In this document: in pieces, positions 8,566 to 18,034 of the stretch
Layout of the letters: each line of letters begins with the position of its first letter
Position numbering within the stretch: the stretch's first letter is position 1
The notes under the pieces: model-generated
The model's database searches: none
What the model saw: the letters and a program-made list of their open reading frames with translations, nothing else
Told to the model about the DNA's origin: nothing
NCBI RefSeq assembly: GCF_002150785.1
Contig: NZ_MTAZ01000014.1
Span: 117,660 to 181,659, forward strand
Direction: 5' to 3'
Origin: Arenibacter amylolyticus
GTDB lineage: Bacteria > Bacteroidota > Bacteroidia > Flavobacteriales > Flavobacteriaceae
Length of the DNA stretch: 64,000 nucleotides
Program-made: the position numbers and the translations under genes

Positions 8566-9315
8566 CTAAGTAAGCATACCTCCATCCACATTCAGCACCT
8601 GTCCTGTGATATAGGCCGATAGATCTGAGGCTAAGAATAAACAAGCATTGGCAACATCTTCAGGAGCACCACCACGCTTTAAAGGAATTCCGTCTCTCCA
8701 TCCCTGAACAACCTTTTCATCCAATTTATCGGTCATTTCCGTTTCTATAAATCCTGGAGCAATGGCATTACAACGGATATTTCTAGACCCCAACTCTAAG
8801 GCAATAGATTTGGTAAATCCGATCATTCCTGCTTTGGAAGCTGCATAGTTGGCTTGTCCGGCATTTCCTTTTACCCCAACCACGCTACTCATATTTACAA
8901 TAGAGCCTTTTCGTTGTTTTAACATGGTGCGTTGTACGGCTTTGGTCATGTTAAAGACCGACTTAAGGTTAATTTCAATCACAGAATCAAAATCGTCCTC
9001 CCCCATTCTCATAAGAAGGTTATCTTTGGTGATACCGGCATTGTTAATCAAAATATCGATTACCCCGTCAAAATCCTCCAATACTTGGGCTACCAATTTT
9101 TCGGAATCTTCAAAACTTGCTGCGTTACTCTTATACGCTTTGGCTTTAACACCCAAGGCCGTAAGTTCCTTTTCCAAGGCTAGTGCTGGGGCTTCACTGG
9201 AACTATAGGTGAAGGCCACGTTTGCTCCATGTTGAGCGAAAACCTGTGCTATTCCCATTCCTATCCCCCTACTGGCACCTGTAATAATTGCATTTTTTCC
9301 TTCTAGTAGCTTCAT
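8566..9315 (-). CDS. fabG: FabG, 3-oxoacyl-ACP reductase
   Basis: A 249-aa short-chain dehydrogenase/reductase. The NADP-binding motif TGASRGIG is at 12-19 and NNAG at 91-94. The catalytic residues are Ser144, Tyr157 and Lys161 in SSVVGVKGNAGQANYAASK, which is strongly FabG-like, and the C-terminus ends ITGQVLNVDGGM. It reduces beta-ketoacyl-ACP in fatty acid elongation. It is separated from sucD by 185 bp, so it is probably transcribed on its own. Confidence 0.93.
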   Translation of the reverse strand: MKLLEGKNAIITGASRGIGMGIAQVFAQHGANVAFTYSSSEAPALALEKELTALGVKAKAYKSNAASFEDSEKLVAQVLEDFDGVIDILINNAGITKDNLLMRMGEDDFDSVIEINLKSVFNMTKAVQRTMLKQRKGSIVNMSSVVGVKGNAGQANYAASKAGMIGFTKSIALELGSRNIRCNAIAPGFIETEMTDKLDEKVVQGWRDGIPLKRGGAPEDVANACLFLASDLSAYITGQVLNVDGGMLT

Positions 9316-9339
9316 TTTTATAATTTCTTAGTTATGTAT

Positions 9340-9347
9340 CAAATATA
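9340..9347 (-). promoter_or_regulatory. Candidate -7 element for fabG
   Basis: TATATTTG on the minus strand, matching TAnnTTTG, 24 nt before the fabG ATG. No good -33 TTG was found at standard spacing. Confidence 0.4.
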
Positions 9348-9493
9348 AGTTTTGTTTTTCCAGATTGGAAATATTTGTCCAAAATGCGTTTAGGTTTCTA
9401 CAAACCAGTCCCTATGGACAAAAAAATCCGTTTATACTGAGACTTTCCATAGGAATGGAAAAACGCAGCACAAACGGAATTTCATATCGTTAA

Positions 9494-9510
9494 AATGGGA
9501 TTATCCCATT
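9494..9510 (-). terminator. Hairpin enclosing the sucD stop codon
   Basis: AATGGGA TAA TCCCATT on the minus strand: a 7-bp stem with the TAA stop as loop, followed by TTTAACG. The U-run is weak, so this is a possible terminator or mRNA-end stabiliser, not a certain one. Confidence 0.35.
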
Positions 9511-10373
9511 ACTTCCTTAACTTTTAATCCTATTTCTGCGGGAGAGTCTACCACGTGGATACCACATTCCCTCATAATAGCTTTTTTAGCCTGGGCAGTA
9601 TCATCACTACCACCAACTATAGCTCCTGCGTGACCCATGGTTCTTCCTGCAGGGGCAGTTTCACCAGCAATAAAACCAACAATTGGTTTCTTGCTTCCAC
9701 TGGCCTTATACCATTTAGCGGCATCAGCCTCCAATTGGCCACCAATCTCACCGATCATAACCACACATTCCGTTTCGGGGTCATTAATCAACAATTCTAC
9801 TGCTTCTTTAGTAGAGGTTCCAATGATAGGATCTCCTCCAATTCCGATAGCCGTGGTAATACCCAATCCTTGACGAACCACCTGATCTGCGGCCTCATAG
9901 GTTAAAGTTCCAGATTTGGAAACAATCCCGACAGATCCTTTTTTAAACACAAAACCAGGCATAATACCTACCTTGGCTTCGCCTGGAGTAATTACTCCAG
10001 GACAGTTAGGTCCAATCAATCGGCAATCCATATGCTTAATATAATCATATGCCATCACCATATCGGCAACTGGAATACCTTCTGTAATAGTAATAATCAC
10101 CTTAATACCGGCACTAGCCGCTTCCATAATAGCATCAGCTGCAAAAGCTGGAGGTACAAATATAATGGAAGTATCTGCTCCCACTTGTTGCACGGCTTCC
10201 TCAACGGTGTTGAACACAGGTCTTCCCAAATGTTCTTGTCCTCCTTTGCCAGGAGTTACACCTCCAACAACATTGGTACCATATTCAATCATTTGTTCGG
10301 CGTGAAAAGTACCTTCGCTACCTGTAAAACCCTGAACAATAATCTTGGAATCCTTATTTACTAAAACGCTCAT
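9501..10373 (-). CDS. sucD: SucD, succinyl-CoA synthetase alpha subunit
   Basis: A 290-aa alpha subunit of succinate-CoA ligase (TCA cycle). The CoA-binding Rossmann region begins [15 protein letters not shown]. The phosphorylated histidine is His248 in [14 protein letters not shown], and the [10 protein letters not shown] and [13 protein letters not shown] blocks are present. No beta subunit (sucC) is adjacent, so sucC must be elsewhere. The stop codon lies in the loop of a short perfect hairpin (9494-9510). Confidence 0.96.
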   Translation of the reverse strand: MSVLVNKDSKIIVQGFTGSEGTFHAEQMIEYGTNVVGGVTPGKGGQEHLGRPVFNTVEEAVQQVGADTSIIFVPPAFAADAIMEAASAGIKVIITITEGIPVADMVMAYDYIKHMDCRLIGPNCPGVITPGEAKVGIMPGFVFKKGSVGIVSKSGTLTYEAADQVVRQGLGITTAIGIGGDPIIGTSTKEAVELLINDPETECVVMIGEIGGQLEADAAKWYKASGSKKPIVGFIAGETAPAGRTMGHAGAIVGGSDDTAQAKKAIMRECGIHVVDSPAEIGLKVKEVMG

Positions 10374-10402
10374 TATATTATTTTTCGTTAAATTGATTAA
10401 AG

Positions 10403-10410
10403 CAAAAATA
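10403..10410 (-). promoter_or_regulatory. Candidate -7 element for sucD
   Basis: TATTTTTG on the minus strand (fits TAnnTTTG), 29 nt before the sucD ATG in the 76-bp gap after the LpxD-like gene. No clear -33. Confidence 0.4.
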
Positions 10411-10449
10411 TAGATTTGAATAGATATACTAAACTATTCCCTTGCTTAT

Positions 10450-11382
10450 TTATTTATCTAATTTTCTCAGCAGGTCTGGAAGCTGTTTTATATAAGCCAA
10501 TTGCTTTAACTTTTCCCTAGCTTCCTCTACCGGACTCCCGAAGTAGTTTTTACCTCCTTCCAAGGATTTGGATACTCCGGTTTGGGCTAAAACGACTGCT
10601 TTCTTTCCTATGGTAGCTGCGCTGGTGACCCCAACTTGACCCCAAAGGGTAACTTCATCCTCTATAATAACACAACCCGCAATACCGGTCTGGGAGGCAA
10701 TTAAACAGTTTTCTCCAATGACCGTATCGTGCCCCACATGTACTTGGTTATCTAGCTTGGTGCCTTTTTTAATTAAGGTATCTCCCGTTACCCCTTTATC
10801 TATAGTACAAAGGGCACCTATATCCACATTATCCTGTACTACTACCCTACCTCCCGATATCAGCTTATCGAAGCCTTCAGGTCTCTTTTTGTAATAAAAC
10901 GCATCCGAACCTAGGATAGAACCTGCATGGATCACTACATTATCCCCAATAACCGTGTCGTCATAAATAGAAACATTGGAGTGGATTAGGCAATTTTTGC
11001 CAATTACTACATTGTTTCCAATAAAACAATTGGGCTGTATCACCGTATTCTCCCCAATTATTGCAGTATTGGAAATGGCAGAATCCGACTTTGCAAAGGG
11101 CTTAAAAAAAAGGGTTAGGGCATTAAAATCCCTAAACGGGTCTTCGGAAATTAAAAGAGCCTTTCCCGGGGGACAGTCCACTTTTTTATTGATCAATATT
11201 ACGGTTGCATTACAATTCAATGCCTTTTCGTAATATTTTGGATGATCTACAAATACAATCTCTCCCTTTTGAACTACATGGATCTCGTTCATTCCCAATA
11301 CGGGAAATTCATCAGGCCCCACATATTCCGAGTTGATTATGGTTGCAATTTGTTTTAGGGTATATGGGGACGGAAATCTCAT
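10450..11382 (-). CDS. LpxD-like acyltransferase paralogue
   Basis: A 310-aa left-handed beta-helix protein with hexapeptide repeats from about residue 100 to 265 and an N-terminal LpxD-type uridine-binding-like domain. It resembles the true LpxD at 14176-15192. It keeps the active-site block as LDNQVHVGHDTVIGENCLIASQTGIAG, including a histidine at the catalytic position. The role could be a second UDP-3-O-acylglucosamine N-acyltransferase or a related sugar acyltransferase. It is the last gene of the lpx/efp group, 32 bp after efp. Specificity is not decided by the sequence. Confidence 0.75.
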   Translation of the reverse strand: MRFPSPYTLKQIATIINSEYVGPDEFPVLGMNEIHVVQKGEIVFVDHPKYYEKALNCNATVILINKKVDCPPGKALLISEDPFRDFNALTLFFKPFAKSDSAISNTAIIGENTVIQPNCFIGNNVVIGKNCLIHSNVSIYDDTVIGDNVVIHAGSILGSDAFYYKKRPEGFDKLISGGRVVVQDNVDIGALCTIDKGVTGDTLIKKGTKLDNQVHVGHDTVIGENCLIASQTGIAGCVIIEDEVTLWGQVGVTSAATIGKKAVVLAQTGVSKSLEGGKNYFGSPVEEAREKLKQLAYIKQLPDLLRKLDK

Positions 11383-11414
11383 ATATACAATACTTTATAC
11401 TGGAAGGCGGAATA

Positions 11415-11978
11415 TTATTTAACCCGCTCTAAATAAGCTCCTTTTTCTGTATCTATTTTAACCTTATCACCTTCGTTGATGAATAGCGGGACATTTACGG
11501 TAGCCCCAGTTTCCAAAGTTGCAGGCTTAGTTGCATTGGTAGCGGTATTTCCTTTAACTCCAGGCTCCGTATAGGCGACTTCTAGAATAACACTTGCGGG
11601 CATATCCACAGATAAGGGCATACTGTCTTCCGTATTAAAGAGAATGGTAACCACTTCCCCTTCCTTAAGTAGGTTGGGTGCATCCAAAGTACTTTCCTGA
11701 AGGGAAATCTGATTGTAATCGTCTGTATTCATAAAATGATACATCTCCCCTTCGGCGTATAAAAATTGGTATGAACGAGTTTCTACTCGCACATCATCCA
11801 ATTTATGACCGGCAGCAAAGGTGTTCTCCAAAACTTTCCCAGTACTAACGCTTTTTAGTTTAGTTCTAACAAAAGCTGGACCCTTCCCTGGTTTTACATG
11901 GAGAAATTCAACTATTTTATAAATGTCGTTGTTGTACCTAATGCACAAACCTTTTCTTATGTCTGATGTATTTGCCAT
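11415..11978 (-). CDS. efp: Elongation factor P
   Basis: A 187-aa EF-P, which relieves ribosome stalling at polyproline. The KOW-like N-domain carries HVKPGKGPAFVRTKLK with the tip lysine Lys32, the residue modified in many bacteria. The two OB domains follow, ending INEGDKVKIDTEKGAYLERVK. No EpmA/EpmB-like modification genes are in the window. It is placed inside the lipid A gene cluster, 5 bp after lpxA. Confidence 0.97.
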   Translation of the reverse strand: MANTSDIRKGLCIRYNNDIYKIVEFLHVKPGKGPAFVRTKLKSVSTGKVLENTFAAGHKLDDVRVETRSYQFLYAEGEMYHFMNTDDYNQISLQESTLDAPNLLKEGEVVTILFNTEDSMPLSVDMPASVILEVAYTEPGVKGNTATNATKPATLETGATVNVPLFINEGDKVKIDTEKGAYLERVK

Positions 11979-11983
11979 AAATT

Positions 11984-12769
11984 CTAATTATTACTAAAGT
12001 ATCCTTTCATAATTCCTCTTTGCGAGTCCCTGATAAATTGCAAGATCTCGTCCCTTTCTGGAGTGGCCTCCATCTCGGCCTCTATGATTTGTAAGGCCTG
12101 GCTATTATTGTAGTTTTTCTGATATAATATTCTATAGATGTTCTGTATCTCCCTAATCTTTTCCGAGGTAAATCCACGTCTCCTTAAGCCAACGGAATTG
12201 ATTCCTACGTAAGATAATGGTTCCCTAGCGGCCTTTACAAAAGGAGGAACATCTTTCCTTACCAAGGACCCACCGGTAACAAAGGCATGGTTACCTATGG
12301 ACACAAATTGATGCACGGCCACCAGACCGGCAAGAATAACATTGTCTCCAATACTCACATGTCCTGCAAGCGTAGAATTGTTGGAAAAAATACAATTATC
12401 CCCAACAAGGCAATCGTGGGCAACATGGCAATATGCCATAATTAGGCAATTTTTTCCAATTACCGTTCTCATTCTATCAACGGTACCCTTATGGATAGTG
12501 GCACACTCTCTAATGGTAGTATTATCCCCAATTACAACGGTTGTTTCCTCCCCATCGTACTTTAGGTCCTGTGGAGGTGCAGAGATAACCGCACCGGGAA
12601 AGATATTACAGTTTTTCCCAATTCTAGCCCCGTCCATTATGGTTACATTAGATCCTATCCAAGTTCCCTCTCCAATAACTACATTATTATGGATGGTGGT
12701 AAACGGGTCTACCACTACATTTTTAGCGATTTTAGCGCCTGGGTGTATATAAGCCAGCGGTTGGTTCAT
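11984..12769 (-). CDS. lpxA: LpxA, UDP-GlcNAc O-acyltransferase
   Basis: A 261-aa first enzyme of lipid A synthesis. The beta-helix hexapeptide repeats occupy about residues 8-190. The catalytic His is His118 in AYCHVAHDCLVGD, and the helical C-terminus is typical. The block VGINSVGLRRRGFTSEKI is characteristic of LpxA. Its ATG directly follows the lpxC-fabZ stop codon without a spacer, implying translational coupling. Confidence 0.96.
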   Translation of the reverse strand: MNQPLAYIHPGAKIAKNVVVDPFTTIHNNVVIGEGTWIGSNVTIMDGARIGKNCNIFPGAVISAPPQDLKYDGEETTVVIGDNTTIRECATIHKGTVDRMRTVIGKNCLIMAYCHVAHDCLVGDNCIFSNNSTLAGHVSIGDNVILAGLVAVHQFVSIGNHAFVTGGSLVRKDVPPFVKAAREPLSYVGINSVGLRRRGFTSEKIREIQNIYRILYQKNYNNSQALQIIEAEMEATPERDEILQFIRDSQRGIMKGYFSNN

Positions 12770-14179
12770 CTATTCTTTCTTTTTAACTATTTGCGCCATC
12801 ATTTCTGCTTCGCACACTAATTTATTGTTGGCATACGCGTACGCCTGCATGTGACATATTCCTCTACGAATGGGCGAAATAAGACTGCAATGGAAAACCA
12901 AAGTATCTCCTGGCAATACTTTTTGCTTAAACTTCACATTATCGATCTTCATAAAGAAAGTTAGGTAGTTCTCTGGATCTGGAACCGTACTCAAGACTAG
13001 AATACCTCCTGTTTGTGCCATAGCCTCTACCTGAAGTACCCCAGGCATTACAGGGGCACCCGGGAAATGCCCAACAAAGAACTGCTCGTTCATCGTAACA
13101 TTCTTCATCCCAACAACATGCTGATCCGAAAGCTCCAATATCCTATCAATCAACAAGAACGGAGGCCTGTGCGGCAACATATCCATAATTTTATGAATAT
13201 CCATCAATGGAGGCTGACTAAGATCGTATTGAGGAACGGCATTCCTTTTTTCCAATCTAATGATCTTGGATAGTTTTTTAGCAAACTGGGTATTTACAAA
13301 GTGTCCAGGCTTATTGGCTATTACCTTTCCCCTGATTCTTGTTCCCGTTAAAGCCAAATCCCCAATCACATCCAACAATTTATGTCTGGCTGCCTCGTTA
13401 GGATGATGCAGGGTTAAGTTGTCTAGAATCCCATTAGGCTTAATGGACAATTTTTCCTTATTAAAGGACTTCTCCAATTTTTTCATGGTGTCCTCGGAAA
13501 TCTCCTTGTCTACATAAACGATGGCATTATTAAGGTCACCGCCCTTAATTAGCCCGTGATCCAATAACATCTCTAATTCATGCAAGAAACTAAAGGTCCT
13601 GGCATTTGCGATTTCTGTTTTAAAATCACTTAGCTTTTCCAAGGTGGCGTTTTGAGTACCTAAGACTTTAGTGCCAAAATCTACCATAGTAGTTATTTGA
13701 TAGCTATCTGACGGAATAATCGTAATCTCGCTTCCCGTTTCTTCGTCCTTATAAGATATAACATCTTTAACGATGTATTCTTCTCTGGCTGCCTCTTGCT
13801 CTTTTATGCCAGCACTTTCCAATGCTTCCACAAAATATTTTGAAGAACCGTCCATAATTGGAGGTTCTGGGGCATCCAATTCAATAATGACGTTATCGAT
13901 CTCCATACCCACCAATGCAGCAAGAACATGCTCTGAGGTATGAATTTTAACGCCGCGTTTTTCCAGGTTGGTCCCTCTTTGGGTATTAACCACAAAATTG
14001 GCATTTGCCTCAATCAAGGGCTCCCCTTCCAAATCTACACGTTTAAACGCGTACCCGTAATTCTCTGGGGCAGGTACAAATTTCAATGTAACATTTTCCC
14101 CTGTATGCAAACCAACGCCTGTTAGCGTTACTTCTTTTGCAATTGTCCGTTGTTTAATCTCTGTTTTACCCACCGTCAA
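12770..14179 (-). CDS. lpxC-fabZ: LpxC-FabZ fusion: UDP-acyl-GlcNAc deacetylase / hydroxyacyl-ACP dehydratase
   Basis: A 469-aa bifunctional protein, a fusion known from Bacteroidota. LpxC occupies about residues 1-310: KIHTSEHVLAAL holds zinc-ligand His84, and HKLLDVIGDLALTG holds the other ligands and catalytic residues. FabZ follows from about 320 with DMLPHRPPFLLIDR and the catalytic HFPGAPVMPGVLQVEAMAQ. It links commitment to lipid A with the fatty acid dehydratase step. The start is a TTG (14177-14179) overlapping the lpxD TGA as TTGA; a GTG two codons later is the alternative. No ATG is available nearby. Confidence 0.95.
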   Translation of the reverse strand: MTVGKTEIKQRTIAKEVTLTGVGLHTGENVTLKFVPAPENYGYAFKRVDLEGEPLIEANANFVVNTQRGTNLEKRGVKIHTSEHVLAALVGMEIDNVIIELDAPEPPIMDGSSKYFVEALESAGIKEQEAAREEYIVKDVISYKDEETGSEITIIPSDSYQITTMVDFGTKVLGTQNATLEKLSDFKTEIANARTFSFLHELEMLLDHGLIKGGDLNNAIVYVDKEISEDTMKKLEKSFNKEKLSIKPNGILDNLTLHHPNEAARHKLLDVIGDLALTGTRIRGKVIANKPGHFVNTQFAKKLSKIIRLEKRNAVPQYDLSQPPLMDIHKIMDMLPHRPPFLLIDRILELSDQHVVGMKNVTMNEQFFVGHFPGAPVMPGVLQVEAMAQTGGILVLSTVPDPENYLTFFMKIDNVKFKQKVLPGDTLVFHCSLISPIRRGICHMQAYAYANNKLVCEAEMMAQIVKKKE

Positions 14180-15192
14180 TCCTTTTTTTCGATATGTTCT
14201 AATCTATTAATAATTTTAGGTAAATTTTTAAAGTGGACGTACGACTTGTTAAAATCGCCATAACTCAATGCCGGTGACCCCTGAAGGGTTTCATTGTCGT
14301 CTACATTTCTACCGACACCGGACTGGGCCTGTACTTTCACATAGTCACCTATAGTAATATGCCCCACTATGCCTACCTGTCCACCTATTTGGCAATACTT
14401 ACCAATCTTAGTAGATCCGGCGATGCCAGTTTGCGCGGCAATTACGGTATGTTCACCTATTTCCACGTTATGGGCAATCTGGATCTGATTATCCAACTTT
14501 ACCCCTTTCCTTAAGATGGTAGATCCCAAAGTAGCTCTATCTATAGTTGTACCGGCACCTACCTCCACGTTATCTTCCAAGATAACATTTCCGGTCTGTG
14601 GAACTTTTGAGTATTCATTATGTTCATTGGGTGTAAATCCAAAGCCATCTGCCCCCAGGATTACTCCGCTGTGCACTACACAATTCTTACCTATAATGGT
14701 TTCAGAATATATTTTGGCACCAGCAAACAACACCACATTGTCGTCTATCTCTACATTATCCCCTATATATACGTTAGGATAAATTTTAACATTGTTTCCA
14801 ATCTTCACATTGTTACCCACATAAGCGAAGGCTCCCAAATAGAAATCCTCCCCATGTTCTGCGGTATCCGATAAGAAAACCGGACTTTCAATGCCAACTT
14901 TATTATTTTTTACCTGATTGTAATACTCCAACAGTTTGGAAAAAGAATTGTAGGCATCATCTACTTTGATGAGCGTGGTTGTGATTTCATGCTCCGGAAC
15001 GAAATCTCGATTCACTATTGTCACAGATGCTTTGGTAGTATATATATAAGAGGTATACTTAGGGTTAGCCAGAAAGGTTAATGATCCTTCCTCTCCCTCT
15101 TCAATCTTAGACAATTTATGAACAGCGACATCCGGATTACCCTCCACATCCCCTTCTAAAATACCTGCAATTTGGCTAGCTGTAAATATCAT
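14176..15192 (-). CDS. lpxD: LpxD, UDP-3-O-acylglucosamine N-acyltransferase
   Basis: A 338-aa third enzyme of lipid A synthesis. It has an N-terminal domain, MIFTASQIAGILEGDVEG, then hexapeptide repeats, the active-site segment LDNQIQIAHNVEIGEHTVIAAQTGIAGSTKIG, and a C-terminal helix IINRLEHIEKK. The ATG at 15192 is preferred over an upstream in-frame GTG because the family usually starts with M-x-F-T-A. It overlaps lpxC-fabZ by 4 nt. Confidence 0.95.
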   Translation of the reverse strand: MIFTASQIAGILEGDVEGNPDVAVHKLSKIEEGEEGSLTFLANPKYTSYIYTTKASVTIVNRDFVPEHEITTTLIKVDDAYNSFSKLLEYYNQVKNNKVGIESPVFLSDTAEHGEDFYLGAFAYVGNNVKIGNNVKIYPNVYIGDNVEIDDNVVLFAGAKIYSETIIGKNCVVHSGVILGADGFGFTPNEHNEYSKVPQTGNVILEDNVEVGAGTTIDRATLGSTILRKGVKLDNQIQIAHNVEIGEHTVIAAQTGIAGSTKIGKYCQIGGQVGIVGHITIGDYVKVQAQSGVGRNVDDNETLQGSPALSYGDFNKSYVHFKNLPKIINRLEHIEKKD

Positions 15193-15215
15193 GGGCACAA
15201 AAGTAAGAAAAATAG

Positions 15216-16451
15216 TTAAACCGCCACTTTAGGATAACATATATAATATTTGACCACCGTTTTTGAAAGCGCTTTCAAGTACCGCTGATCCGATGCCTTA
15301 GCTATATCCGTTATCTTCCCGTTAGACCGCAATATACCTATATGCTGACCTTCTGCGTCATAGGCTTGATTATGGGTTTCCCCGGAAAACACAAAATAAG
15401 CCGTCTCTTTATCCGTTAGGCTATATTTGTTTTTAAATTTTAAAAAATGTTTTTGAAGTCTTTCCTGATTGATTGGTTTATTTTTCAGCTTAACATGGAG
15501 CAATCGCCTGTTAACGATCATTTTACACAAGGTTGAAAGTACAAAATCATCCTCATCTTGCCAACATTTAATAGCCCACATGATATCCACATCGTCCAAT
15601 TTGGCAAACTGATCCAACACCGCCTGATTAAAATCCTCTTTAGATATTTTATGCTCCATAAAAAATCGTAAAGCACCACTACAAGGTAATTGCTCTCCCG
15701 CTTCCAATAGTTCTTTAGCCCTTTTTAAAATACGTATCAAAAGTTGTTCTGCCACCAAACCGGTTTTGTGCAAATAAACCTGCCAATACATAAAGCGCCT
15801 GGCCATTAGAAACTTCTCTACGGAATAAATCCCCTTTTCCTCTACTACCAATTCCCCATTGTAAACATTCAACATGGTAAGTAGTCGTTCGGAGTTTATG
15901 TTCCCTTCTGCCACTCCCGTATAGAAGCTATCCCTCTTCAAATAATCCATACGATCCATATCAATCTGACTAGATACTAGTTGGTTTAAATACTTTTTGG
16001 GATACTGCCCCTTAAATATAGAGATAGCTACGGACAGTTTGCCTTTGTATTTACGATTTAGCTCCTCCATAAACATCAAGGAAATATACTCATGGCTAAC
16101 CCCTTCCACAATGGAATGCTCCATAGCATGGGAAAAAGGCCCATGACCAATGTCGTGCAGCAGAATAGCACACAGTAACCCTTCTTCCTCCTCTTTGGTA
16201 ATGGAAACTCCCTTAAATCGTAAACTTTGAATGGATTGCTGCATTAGATGCATACTTCCCAATGCATGTGGAAAGCGCGTGTGATGAGCACCTGGATACA
16301 CTAAATAGGAAAGACCCATTTGCGAAATCCTCCGGAGCCGTTGAAAATAGGGTTCCTCGATCAGATTAAAAATAAGTGCACTGGGTATTCCAATAAATCC
16401 GTAAATTGGATCATTGAAAATTTTTAGTTTCTTTGATTTGATCAATATCAC
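15216..16451 (-). CDS. HD-domain phosphohydrolase (dNTPase-like)
   Basis: A 411-aa HD-superfamily protein. The metal-binding HD motif is in LLHDIGHGPFSHAMEHS (about residues 98-115), with an upstream H in FPHALGSMHL and a downstream DMDRMDYLKRDSFYTG block typical of dGTPase/SAMHD-like proteins. The substrate is not determinable by eye. No ATG is available at the N-terminus: GTG at 16451 or TTG at 16445 are the options, and TTG would give MIKSKKLKIFNDP, the usual family opening. It is divergent from porX and 23 bp upstream of lpxD, so probably the first gene of the lpx transcript. Confidence 0.8.
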   Translation of the reverse strand: MILIKSKKLKIFNDPIYGFIGIPSALIFNLIEEPYFQRLRRISQMGLSYLVYPGAHHTRFPHALGSMHLMQQSIQSLRFKGVSITKEEEEGLLCAILLHDIGHGPFSHAMEHSIVEGVSHEYISLMFMEELNRKYKGKLSVAISIFKGQYPKKYLNQLVSSQIDMDRMDYLKRDSFYTGVAEGNINSERLLTMLNVYNGELVVEEKGIYSVEKFLMARRFMYWQVYLHKTGLVAEQLLIRILKRAKELLEAGEQLPCSGALRFFMEHKISKEDFNQAVLDQFAKLDDVDIMWAIKCWQDEDDFVLSTLCKMIVNRRLLHVKLKNKPINQERLQKHFLKFKNKYSLTDKETAYFVFSGETHNQAYDAEGQHIGILRSNGKITDIAKASDQRYLKALSKTVVKYYICYPKVAV

Positions 16452-16467
16452 AATACTTTTACGCCGA

Positions 16468-16475
16468 CAAATATA
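16468..16475 (-). promoter_or_regulatory. Candidate -7 element for the HD/lpx transcript
   Basis: TATATTTG on the minus strand, 16 nt before the GTG (22 nt before the alternative TTG) of the HD-domain gene. It abuts the porX ATG on the other strand, so the two divergent genes share a very short control region. No clear -33, which would fall inside porX. Confidence 0.4.
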
Positions 16476-18020
16476 ATGAACAAGATAACAATACTTTGGG
16501 TAGATGATGAAATAGATTTGTTAAAACCACACATTCTTTTCTTAGAAAATAAAAACTATGAAGTTGTTAGCTGTTTAAGTGGTCGCGAAGCGTTGGAAGT
16601 ACTAAAAGAGCAACGAGTAGACATTGTTTTTTTAGATGAAAATATGCCGGGGATTTCCGGACTAGAGACACTTAATGAGATAAAAGCCACCCATGGCTCC
16701 CTTCCCGTGGTGATGATTACCAAAAGCGAGGAAGAGATGATTATGGAAGAGGCTATTGGTGCTAAGATTGCCGATTATCTCATAAAGCCCGTAAACCCCA
16801 ATCAAATATTACTTTCCTTAAAAAAGAATTTAGATCACTCCCGACTGGTATCGGAAAAAACCACTTCTAACTACCAACAGGAGTTTCGGAAAATAGCCAT
16901 GGACCTAAGCATGGTTAATAGCCATGAAGAATGGACCGACCTTTACAGGAAACTGATTTACTGGGAATTGCAATTGGAGGAAATTGAAGATTCGGGAATG
17001 TTCGAAATCTTGGAATCCCAAAAAACAGAAGCCAATAGACATTTTGGAAAATTCATAGACCAACATTATCCACAATGGTTCCAAGACCAAGACGCCCCCA
17101 TCATGTCTCACACCCTGTTCAATAAATTGATTAAACCGGAAATAAAGGACCGAAAAACCTTGCTGTTAATTATCGATAACCTTCGATATGATCAATGGAT
17201 GGCGTTTGAGGACACCTTAAATACCTACTATAGAAAAGAAAGTGAAACTCCTTATTACAGCATCCTCCCCACAGCCACCCAGTATGCAAGAAATGCCATG
17301 TTTTCTGGGCTAACACCTCTTGATATGGAAAAAAAGCACCCCCAGTGGTGGAAAAACGACACCGACGAAGGAGGAAAGAATCTACATGAATCCCAGTTTT
17401 TCGAGGCTCAACTGAAACGGACGGGATTGGATATTAAATGGGAATATCACAAAATCAGTAGCCTAAAGCAGGGCAAGCACATGGCTCAAAACCTCAGGTC
17501 CCAAAAAGACAATGACCTCACTATAATTGTTTACAATTTTGTAGATATGCTCTCCCATTCCAAAACGGAAATGGAGGTTGTAAAAGAGTTAGCTTCCAAT
17601 GACAAGGCCTATAGGTCCCTTGCCTTAAGCTGGTTTAAGAATTCTCCCTTATTGGAAATCATCCAACAGGCCCAGGCCATGGGATTAAAACTAATTTTAA
17701 CCACGGATCACGGCACTATAAACGTTAAGCAACCTTCAAAAGTAATTGGGGACAAAGAGACCAGCCTCAATTTAAGGTATAAAACAGGAAAAAGCCTTAC
17801 TTATGATGAGAAAGACGTTTTAATGGCAAAAGATCCAAACAAAATATATTTGCCTTCCATCAACGTAAGCAGTTCTTTTATATTTGCAAAAAATGATTTA
17901 TTCTTCGCCTATCCCAACAACTACAACCATTACGTTAGTTATTATCGCAATACCTATCAACATGGAGGAGTATCTTTAGAGGAGATGGTGATACCATTTG
18001 TTGTATTAGAACCTAAATAA
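16476..18020 (+). CDS. porX: PorX-type response regulator with PglZ/alkaline-phosphatase-like domain
   Basis: A 514-aa protein. The receiver domain covers 1-120 with acidic pocket Asp10/Asp11, phosphoacceptor Asp54 in FLDENMPG and Lys104 in YLIKP. After a helical linker, a C-terminal PglZ domain of the alkaline phosphatase fold runs from about 225, with LLIIDNLRYDQW and TTDHGTINV likely holding the metal site. PorX is established as a regulator of the type IX secretion system in Porphyromonas and relatives, partnered by histidine kinase PorY, and it has phosphodiesterase activity. No porY or T9SS structural gene is in this window. Confidence 0.93.
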   Translation: MNKITILWVDDEIDLLKPHILFLENKNYEVVSCLSGREALEVLKEQRVDIVFLDENMPGISGLETLNEIKATHGSLPVVMITKSEEEMIMEEAIGAKIADYLIKPVNPNQILLSLKKNLDHSRLVSEKTTSNYQQEFRKIAMDLSMVNSHEEWTDLYRKLIYWELQLEEIEDSGMFEILESQKTEANRHFGKFIDQHYPQWFQDQDAPIMSHTLFNKLIKPEIKDRKTLLLIIDNLRYDQWMAFEDTLNTYYRKESETPYYSILPTATQYARNAMFSGLTPLDMEKKHPQWWKNDTDEGGKNLHESQFFEAQLKRTGLDIKWEYHKISSLKQGKHMAQNLRSQKDNDLTIIVYNFVDMLSHSKTEMEVVKELASNDKAYRSLALSWFKNSPLLEIIQQAQAMGLKLILTTDHGTINVKQPSKVIGDKETSLNLRYKTGKSLTYDEKDVLMAKDPNKIYLPSINVSSSFIFAKNDLFFAYPNNYNHYVSYYRNTYQHGGVSLEEMVIPFVVLEPK

Positions 18021-18034
18021 TATGGATTTTCAAT

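Noticed and set aside
8849..9208. 119-aa plus-strand ORF
   Set aside because: Shadow of fabG on the opposite strand; fabG has all catalytic motifs.
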